Below, piece after piece: positions 7,719-11,900 of a stretch of 11,900 nt of DNA (positions are counted from its first letter, which is position 1; each line of letters begins with the position of its first letter). Origin of the DNA: Thiobacillaceae bacterium (GTDB taxonomy: Bacteria > Pseudomonadota > Gammaproteobacteria > Burkholderiales > Thiobacillaceae). The notes under the pieces were generated by a model. The model had not been told where the DNA came from. It saw nothing but the letters and a program-made list of their open reading frames with translations, and ran no database searches. The DNA lies in NCBI GenBank assembly GCA_012274165.1, contig JAAPAA010000107.1, forward strand, positions 1 to 11,900, given 5' to 3'. The position numbers and the translations under genes were made by a program.

Positions 7719-7764
7719 ACCTGCGCTATCCATCCAGCCGCCAGCTGGAACATCATCATCCCCC

Positions 7765-7771
7765 GAAGGAG
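7765..7771 (+). promoter_or_regulatory. Strong ribosome binding site that fixes the start at 7778
   Basis: GAAGGAG lies 6 nt before ATG 7778. The open frame extends upstream to 7610, but nothing comparable precedes the earlier starts, so the short form of the protein is preferred. Confidence 0.75.
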
Positions 7772-7777
7772 TCAATC

Positions 7778-8086
7778 ATGAATACCGCAAGCCAAGGTTC
7801 TACCGTTCACAATTCCAATGTCAGCAACTATATCGCCACCGATCCGCTGGCACGCGACCTGACACAAAGCACGCGCCTGCACGAGCCCGCGCAGATACTC
7901 AGCAGCACCGACCCGATCACCGGACGGGAGATCGCCGATCTGACCGGCCATCCTTATCTGGTCAATGGCAACGTCACGATGTATTTCGAGAGCGAGGCCA
8001 CCCGGCAGGAATTCATCGACATGTCGGCCGATCATCCGTTACATCTGGCTGACAACCCCACCGAAGAGGGCTACGCCGAGGGCTGA
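7778..8086 (+). CDS. Small hypothetical protein, degenerate YHS-like domain without cysteines
   Basis: A 102-residue, acidic, soluble protein without signal peptide or membrane segment. Residues 1-40 are Asn/Ser/Thr-rich and probably flexible. Residues 44-85 follow the layout of the YHS domain: DPITGREI (counterpart of DPVCGM), a glycine-containing turn, then MYFESEATRQEFIDM (counterpart of YYFCSExCxxxF). All three positions that carry Cys in metal-binding YHS/TRASH domains are other residues, and the whole protein has no Cys. The relation to YHS is my inference from pattern, so a structural rather than metal-binding role is the most one can suggest. The strong ribosome site implies efficient translation. 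It lies 81 bp upstream of pirin on the same strand and divergent from the Ca2+-type ATPase; it may be co-transcribed with pirin. Function unknown. Confidence 0.7.
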   Translation: MNTASQGSTVHNSNVSNYIATDPLARDLTQSTRLHEPAQILSSTDPITGREIADLTGHPYLVNGNVTMYFESEATRQEFIDMSADHPLHLADNPTEEGYAEG

Positions 8087-8167
8087 GTCTGCCTTGCAAA
8101 TGGGCTGCAATCAGGCCGGGAGACGGCCGGGACAGACCGCATCAAAAAACACGAACCACGGAGTCAT

Positions 8168-9031
8168 ATGAGCATACGATCCATCCGCCAACTTGTTCCC
8201 GCGCTCGAGGTCACCGAAGGCGCAGGCGTCACCGTTCATCGCAGCATTGGCACGCCCGCGCTGCGCAACCTCGACCCGTTCCTGATGCTGGATCATTTCG
8301 GCAGCGACAACCCGAACGAATACATCGCCGGTTTTCCCGACCATCCGCATCGCGGCTTCATCACCTTCACCTACATGCTCGACGGCCACATGCAGCATCG
8401 CGACAGCATGGGCAATCAGGGCGATCTCAAGCCTGGGGGCGTGCAGTGGATGAAGGCAGCCAGCGGCGTCATCCATTCCGAGATGCCGCAGCAGACCAAC
8501 GGCCTGATGCGCGGCTTCCAGTTGTGGATCAACCTGCCCGCCAGCGAGAAAATGTCCGCTCCCGCGTATCAGGAGTTCTCGGCTGCCGCCATTCCGGAAG
8601 TGGCGCTGGAAGGTGGCCGGGTGCGGGTATTGGCCGGTGAATTCAATGGCACCCGCGGCGTCATCAACGACCCGGCCACGGATGTGCGCTACCTCGATGT
8701 CAGCCTGGACGCCGACGCCCGTTTCAGTCTCCCGCTGGAAACCACGCATCACGCCTTCATTTACGTCTTCGAAGGCAGCGCCCTTCTGGCCGGCGCTGCC
8801 CTGGCAAAGCACACCCTGGCGGTGTTGGGTGAAGGTGACACGGTAGAAATCGTGGCCGGTTCAACTGGGGCGCGTTTCATTCTGGTTGCCGGCCGGCCGA
8901 TCGGCGAACCCGTGGTGCAGTACGGCCCCTTCGTGATGAATACCCGCGAAGAAATCGAACAGGCGATGGCCGACTATCGCGATGGCAAGCTGGTGAAAAC
9001 CCGGGCAAGCATGTCAGGCACCCCGGCCTGA
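8168..9031 (+). CDS. Pirin family protein (bicupin, possible quercetin 2,3-dioxygenase)
   Basis: A 287-residue protein with the pirin layout of two cupin barrels. The N-terminal barrel has the full metal set: FPDHPHRGF (His59, His61), then GVIHSE (His103, Glu105), at nearly the same numbers as the Fe ligands of human pirin. Other pirin hallmarks are DPFLMLDHFG (36-45), QLWINLP and GPFVMNT near the C-terminus. The C-terminal barrel has no metal ligands, as is usual. Family knowledge: bacterial pirins such as E. coli YhhW can oxidise quercetin, while others bind metabolic enzymes; the in vivo role is usually unclear, so the substrate is left open. The start is supported by GGAG 4 nt upstream. 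The gene ends facing the Rieske oxygenase gene with 59 bp between, a gap containing a GC-rich hairpin repeat. Confidence 0.93.
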   Translation: MSIRSIRQLVPALEVTEGAGVTVHRSIGTPALRNLDPFLMLDHFGSDNPNEYIAGFPDHPHRGFITFTYMLDGHMQHRDSMGNQGDLKPGGVQWMKAASGVIHSEMPQQTNGLMRGFQLWINLPASEKMSAPAYQEFSAAAIPEVALEGGRVRVLAGEFNGTRGVINDPATDVRYLDVSLDADARFSLPLETTHHAFIYVFEGSALLAGAALAKHTLAVLGEGDTVEIVAGSTGARFILVAGRPIGEPVVQYGPFVMNTREEIEQAMADYRDGKLVKTRASMSGTPA

Positions 9032-9064
9032 CAACGGCGTGGCGCTGGCAGGGCCTGATCCAGG

Positions 9065-9121
9065 TGCGGCGCGAGTTCGCGCGGCCGAGCCTAATCGATA
9101 TGCGGCGCGAGTTCGCGCCGC
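9065..9121. repeat. Direct repeat of an 18-bp GC-rich hairpin unit at the end of the Rieske gene
   Basis: The 18-bp unit TGCGGCGCGAGTTCGCGC occurs at 9065-9082 and again at 9101-9118, 36 bp apart. The second copy is part of a perfect stem at 9102-9121 (9-bp arms GCGGCGCGA/TCGCGCCGC around GT). This copy encodes the LRRELA near the C-terminus of the Rieske protein, whose stop is at 9091-9093; the first copy lies after that stop in the gap to pirin. The stems could slow or end transcription from both sides, but no T-tract follows, so a classical terminator is not claimed. Confidence 0.7.
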
Positions 9122-10203
9122 AGGAACGCATGAAAATGCATCATCCCGTCTTCCAGCGGCGACTGGTACGGCCCGGTCTCGCTGATGCCCTGCTGGTGCA
9201 GCGCACGCCGCCCGCGCTGCATGCGCGTGCAGATATCGTCGTCCTCGACCGCCGTTTCCTGGTACGCGGCCTGCTGGGCCTCGATGAAGGCACGCTCGAA
9301 CAGCACGATATCTTCGGGGTAATAAAACTCGACGACGTTGCGGCAGGATTCAATGCCGGTTGGGACGATCGACGACACCACCAGCACGTGCGGATACCAC
9401 TCGACCATCAGGCCGGGGTAATACGTCAGCCAGATTGAGCCGTGCGCGGGCACCTTGCCCTGCTGGTAGGCCATCAACTGCTCGTGCCAGCGTTGATAGA
9501 CCGGCGAACCGGCCTTGGCCAGCCCACGGTTGACGCCGACGGTCTGCACCGACCACCAGTCGCCGTATTCCCACTTCAGGTCGTCGCAGGTGACAAAATG
9601 GCCGAGTCCCGGATGGGCGGGACCGACGTGGTAATCCTCCAGATACACCTCGATAAAGGTCTTCCAGTTGCAGGCGTAGTCTGTCACCTGCACCGAGTCG
9701 AGCATGAAACCGGAAAAATCGAGGTCGCGCGCGGCCTGTATGCCGGCCAGGTCGGCGTTGACGTCGCGACCACCGGCAAACAGCAGGCCTTGCCAGGTTT
9801 GCAAGCCGCTGCGATTCAGATTCATGCAGGGATTGCCGGAAAACTCCGGCGCGCCCAGCAGTTTGCCCTGGCTGTCGTAGGTCCAGCGGTGGATCGGGCA
9901 GACGATGTTGCCGGACGGCAGCTTGCCACGCCCTTCCAGCATGATCGCCTGGCGATGGCGGCACACGTTGGACAGCAATTCGGTCCCGGCGCCGCTATTG
10001 ACCAGCAGCTTCGCACCGTCGAACAGCTCCAGCGCGTGATAGTCGCCAGGCTCGGGCACCATCAACTGATGTCCCACATAACCGGAGCCGTGCCGGAACA
10101 AATGCTCAAGCTCCAGCGCATGAATGGCTGGGTCGAAATACCAGGAGACTGGCAACTGTGGCGAAGTTAGCGACAAGGCGCTGGATTCGGCGAGATCGCT
10201 CAT
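9091..10203 (-). CDS. Rieske [2Fe-2S] aromatic ring-hydroxylating oxygenase, alpha subunit-like
   Basis: A 370-residue protein. The Rieske cluster motif is CRH (Cys81, His83) and CPIH (Cys102, His105), spaced normally. The catalytic domain has the mononuclear iron motif EVYLEDYHVGPAH with ligands His192 and His197; the third ligand is probably Asp322 or Asp323 in EDDDICTRMQRG. The bridging acidic residue (Asp/Glu before YH) is present, so it should be active. Family knowledge: such enzymes hydroxylate, demethylate or dealkylate aromatic or quaternary-amine substrates using electrons from a reductase. The single-component look and the VxxEDYHxxxxHPGL wording recall the choline monooxygenase/GbcA-like group, but the substrate cannot be read. 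No reductase, ferredoxin or beta subunit is adjacent. Start: ATG 10203 has TAGGG 6 nt upstream; the frame stays open to 10437 but those 78 residues are not family-like. Confidence 0.9.
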   Translation of the reverse strand: MSDLAESSALSLTSPQLPVSWYFDPAIHALELEHLFRHGSGYVGHQLMVPEPGDYHALELFDGAKLLVNSGAGTELLSNVCRHRQAIMLEGRGKLPSGNIVCPIHRWTYDSQGKLLGAPEFSGNPCMNLNRSGLQTWQGLLFAGGRDVNADLAGIQAARDLDFSGFMLDSVQVTDYACNWKTFIEVYLEDYHVGPAHPGLGHFVTCDDLKWEYGDWWSVQTVGVNRGLAKAGSPVYQRWHEQLMAYQQGKVPAHGSIWLTYYPGLMVEWYPHVLVVSSIVPTGIESCRNVVEFYYPEDIVLFERAFIEAQQAAYQETAVEDDDICTRMQRGRRALHQQGISETGPYQSPLEDGMMHFHAFLRRELAPHID

Positions 10204-10519
10204 GGCGCACCCTACAAAATCAGCCCGCTTCCGGTATGCACCAGAGCGGCAAGCGTGGCCGGGGACGGCCACCATTAATAAAGTATCGGCGCAAAATAAT
10301 GGGGCAGAAAAAAATGGAGCGGCTACCGCCCCAATGCCCACCGACTTAACGATGACTCCCTTGATGACAAAGCTTGGCAATCCGGGGAGGGGCGAGGATT
10401 CTAGCACAGGCCACCATTGCCCCAAACCACGCCACACGCTGACCGAATAGGCACATAAAACCTACGGTCTTGTCGCGCCCGACACGGCTAGAATGGTGCT
10501 TTTCCCATAGGTATTTTCC
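10204..10519. other. 316-bp divergent intergenic region without a gene
   Basis: This gap separates the Rieske gene (leftward) and the CDGSH gene (rightward) and should hold both promoters. The Rieske ribosome site is at 10210-10214. A 10-bp direct repeat GGCCACCATT occurs at 10267-10276 and 10419-10428. The stretch 10265-10320 is AT-richer than its surroundings and may hold the leftward promoter, but no convincing -35/-10 pair is seen there. No RNA gene or convincing small ORF is visible. Confidence 0.5.
10489..10494 (+). promoter_or_regulatory. Candidate -10 box of the CDGSH gene
   Basis: TAGAAT in the context GGCTAGAATGG lies 25 bp before the CDGSH start codon. No good -35 is found at 16-18 bp; TTGTCG at 10470-10475 is too close (13 bp). 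It would give a short leader of about 18-20 nt. Confidence 0.4.
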
Positions 10520-10771
10520 ATGTCTGAACCTGTTGTGTATGACCGCGCGCCCGCCGAACTTGAACTCGAACCGGGTGAATACTGGTGGTGTTCGTGCGGC
10601 CGCTCAATGACCCAGCCATTTTGCGATGGCTCGCACGAAGGCACCTCGATGGAGCCGATGTCGTTTGTCATCGAGGAAAAATCCACGGTGTGGCTGTGCA
10701 ATTGCAAACACGCCAAGGACAAGCCCTTCTGTGACGGCACCCACAACGATTTGCCTGACGATATTTTCTAA
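10520..10771 (+). CDS. Tandem CDGSH iron-sulfur domain protein (CISD3-like)
   Basis: An 83-residue protein with two CDGSH motifs, each with the 3Cys-1His ligand set. Motif 1 is CSCGRSMTQPFCDGSH (C24, C26, C35, H39) and motif 2 is CNCKHAKDKPFCDGTH (C60, C62, C71, H75). Each should bind one labile [2Fe-2S] cluster, so a monomer holds two, as in mitochondrial CISD3/MiNT and bacterial tandem CDGSH proteins. There is no membrane anchor; it is cytosolic. Family knowledge links these proteins to iron-sulfur or redox handling, but the precise bacterial role is unsettled. The gene is divergent from a Rieske oxygenase that has no visible electron donor; a link is possible but only conjecture. The ribosome site is weak (AGG about 9 nt upstream). 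The next gene follows after 14 bp and is probably co-transcribed. Confidence 0.93.
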   Translation: MSEPVVYDRAPAELELEPGEYWWCSCGRSMTQPFCDGSHEGTSMEPMSFVIEEKSTVWLCNCKHAKDKPFCDGTHNDLPDDIF

Positions 10772-10785
10772 GCTAGCGTTTTGAA

Positions 10786-11394
10786 ATGACCCAGCTCGCC
10801 ACGCCCGAAGACGTACTCGATTTCTGGTTCGGCCAGCCGGGCCCGGCGGCAGACGTCGCCGCGCGACAAAGCAAACTCTGGTTCGGCAAATCGGCTGCCA
10901 ACGACCAGTTGGTCATCGATCGCTTTGCCGGCACGCTCATCGCTGCTGGCGCAGGCCAGCTCGATCACTGGGCGCTCACCCCGCGCAACCGGCTCGCGCT
11001 GATCGTCGTGCTCGATCAGTTTCCCCATCACATTCACCGCAACCACGGGCAGTCGTTCGCTTACGACGCGCAGTCGCTGGCGCTCGCGCAGGCCATGATC
11101 CAGAACGGCGACGCTGCCCGCATCGCGCCGATCGAGCGGGTGTTTGTTTACCTGCCGCTGGAGCACGCCGAATCGCTCGCGCTGCAGGATGAATCGGTCG
11201 CGCTGTACACGCAGCTCACAGCCGAAGCCACTGTCGCCGAGCGGCCGCTATTCCAGGGCTTTCTCGACTACGCGCAGCAACACCGCGAGGTGGTGGCGCG
11301 TTTCGGTCGCTTCCCGCACCGCAACGAATTACTCGGACGCCCCAGCACGGCCGAGGAAATCGAATTTCTCAAGCAGCCCGGCTCACGCTTCTAA
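10786..11394 (+). CDS. DUF924 family protein
   Basis: A 202-residue protein with the full DUF924 pattern: DVLDFWFG at 9-16, a LWFG repeat at 31-34, LDQFPHHIHR at 76-85 (family LDQFPRNxxR), YLPLEHAES in the middle, FGRFPHRNELLGR, and the typical C-terminal end EEIEFLKQPGSRF. Length is normal for the family, which has an all-helical TPR-like fold. No enzyme activity is established for it, so none is assigned. No membrane segment or signal peptide is seen. It starts 14 bp after the CDGSH gene; its ribosome site is poor, so translation may depend on coupling with the gene upstream. It is followed after 89 bp by metG. Confidence 0.92.
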   Translation: MTQLATPEDVLDFWFGQPGPAADVAARQSKLWFGKSAANDQLVIDRFAGTLIAAGAGQLDHWALTPRNRLALIVVLDQFPHHIHRNHGQSFAYDAQSLALAQAMIQNGDAARIAPIERVFVYLPLEHAESLALQDESVALYTQLTAEATVAERPLFQGFLDYAQQHREVVARFGRFPHRNELLGRPSTAEEIEFLKQPGSRF

Positions 11395-11395
11395 C

Positions 11396-11463
11396 GGGTA
11401 TTTATGCCCTCTGGGTATTTATGCCCTTCGGGTAAAATGGCGGATTCTTGTGCCCTCCGGGTA
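11396..11463. repeat. Short-repeat array in the metG leader
   Basis: The unit GGGTATTTATGCCCT occurs at 11396-11410 and 11413-11427, with a 17-bp period, and the phase continues with GGGTA at 11430. A related core GCCCTYYGGGTA occurs three times: 11406-11417, 11423-11434 and 11452-11463 (central CT, TC, CC). Each core can form a tiny GCCC/GGGT stem, and each long unit a GGG/CCC stem. The array fills most of the 89-bp gap before metG. Confidence 0.75.
11433..11438 (+). promoter_or_regulatory. Candidate -10 box of metG inside the repeat array
   Basis: TAAAAT lies at the point where the third repeat unit diverges from the first two, 45 bp before the metG start. No recognisable -35 is found 16-18 bp upstream. 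It would give a leader of roughly 38-40 nt containing the third GCCCTCCGGGTA core. Confidence 0.35.
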
Positions 11464-11483
11464 TCCACCCGATCGCTCCCCCA

Positions 11484-11900
11484 ATGCCTCGCCAGATTCT
11501 CGTTACCTCCGCCCTGCCCTACGCCAACGGCAGCATCCACCTCGGCCATCTGGTCGAGTACATCCAGACCGACATCTGGGTACGTTTTCAAAAGATGCGC
11601 GGCCACGACTGCCGCTACATGTGCGCCGACGACACCCACGGCACGGCCATCATGCTGCGCGCGGAGAAAGAAGGCATCACGCCGGAAACGTTGATCGGCC
11701 GGGTGTGGGACGAACACACGCGCGACTTCGCCGGCTTCCACATCGGCTTCGACCATTATTACTCGACGCACTCGGATGAAAACCGCGAACTGGCCTCAAC
11801 CATCTATCTGCGCCTGAAGGAAGCCGGCCTGATCGAAACCAAAACCATCGCCCAGCTGTTCGATCCGATCAAAAACCTGTTCCTGCCGGACCGCTTCATC
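11484..11900 (+). CDS. metG: Methionyl-tRNA synthetase, N-terminal part (3' truncated by window end)
   Basis: The frame is open from ATG 11484 to the last base, giving 139 residues of a protein normally about 550-690 long. It starts MPRQILVTSALPYANGSIHLGHLVEYIQ, the hallmark of bacterial MetG, with the class I signature HIGH as HLGH. ADDTHGTAIMLRAEKEGI and FHIGFDHYYSTHS are further MetG segments, and QLFDPIKNLFLPDRFI leads towards the zinc-knuckle connective peptide, which is outside the window. The enzyme charges tRNA-Met and initiator tRNA in the cytosol. The start is fixed by family alignment, since ALPYANG comes right after the N-terminus. The bases before the ATG (GATCGCTCCCCCA) contain no Shine-Dalgarno sequence, which is unusual for a highly needed enzyme. 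Confidence 0.95.
   Translation, partial: MPRQILVTSALPYANGSIHLGHLVEYIQTDIWVRFQKMRGHDCRYMCADDTHGTAIMLRAEKEGITPETLIGRVWDEHTRDFAGFHIGFDHYYSTHSDENRELASTIYLRLKEAGLIETKTIAQLFDPIKNLFLPDRFI

Noticed and set aside
8087..8137. Two 11-bp units beginning GGCCGGGA (8114 and 8125) and a GTCTG/CAGAC pair between the YHS-like and pirin genes
   Set aside because: Too short and imperfect to support a terminator or regulatory element; may be chance in GC-rich DNA.
9442..10170. 242-residue plus-strand ORF opposite the Rieske oxygenase
   Set aside because: An antisense shadow; the Rieske frame has all catalytic motifs and a ribosome site.
10204..10437. 78-residue N-terminal extension of the Rieske protein
   Set aside because: Not like the family, and the ATG at 10203 has a good ribosome site; the region more likely holds the promoter.
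11144..11779. 211-residue plus-strand ORF spanning the end of DUF924 and the start of metG
   Set aside because: Arg/Pro/Ser-rich out-of-frame reading of two well-supported genes.

Overview
The window reads as chromosomal DNA of a GC-rich (roughly 60 %) betaproteobacterium, probably of the Nitrosomonadales/Thiobacillus-like group. This is inferred from overall protein character, the Maf/RsmI-like gene pair and gene style; no 16S or other decisive marker is present. No insertion sequence, integrase, phage gene or CRISPR array is seen. It looks like core or semi-core chromosome with several poorly described genes.

Left block (1-2349, plus strand): the 3' end of a biotin-dependent carboxylase/decarboxylase subunit (pyruvate carboxylase subunit B / oxaloacetate decarboxylase alpha type) overlaps by 4 bp a Maf-family (YceF-type) nucleotide pyrophosphatase. 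That gene overlaps by 19 bp a short RsmI-like SAM methyltransferase. After about 80 bp comes a Nudix hydrolase with an N-terminal zinc ribbon. The first three genes look like one transcription unit.

Middle block (2380-4885): a 512-residue minus-strand protein carries a PilZ-like C-terminal region (Arg-rich RxxxR stretch, then DESTEG) after a long helical N-terminal part of unknown fold; it may be a cyclic-di-GMP effector. Beyond it, on the plus strand, lie a tRNA-Ser(UGA) gene with its own promoter and terminator and a small secreted protein of unknown function.

Transport and stress block (4911-9031): a P-type Ca2+-type ATPase on the minus strand is divergent from a 102-residue cysteine-free protein whose C-terminal half resembles a degenerate YHS domain. 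A pirin follows on the plus strand. The 203-bp divergent region carries a perfect 12-bp palindrome.

Right block (9091-11900): an orphan Rieske oxygenase alpha subunit (minus strand) ends in a GC-rich hairpin repeat facing the pirin gene. A 316-bp intergenic region separates it from a divergent 83-residue protein with two CDGSH iron-sulfur motifs. This is followed by a DUF924 protein and then, behind an unusual array of short repeats, the start of methionyl-tRNA synthetase (metG), cut by the window edge.

No multi-gene new system is evident. The most interesting items are the PilZ-like protein, the Cys-free YHS-like protein beside pirin and the Ca2+-ATPase, and the repeat-containing metG leader without a Shine-Dalgarno sequence.
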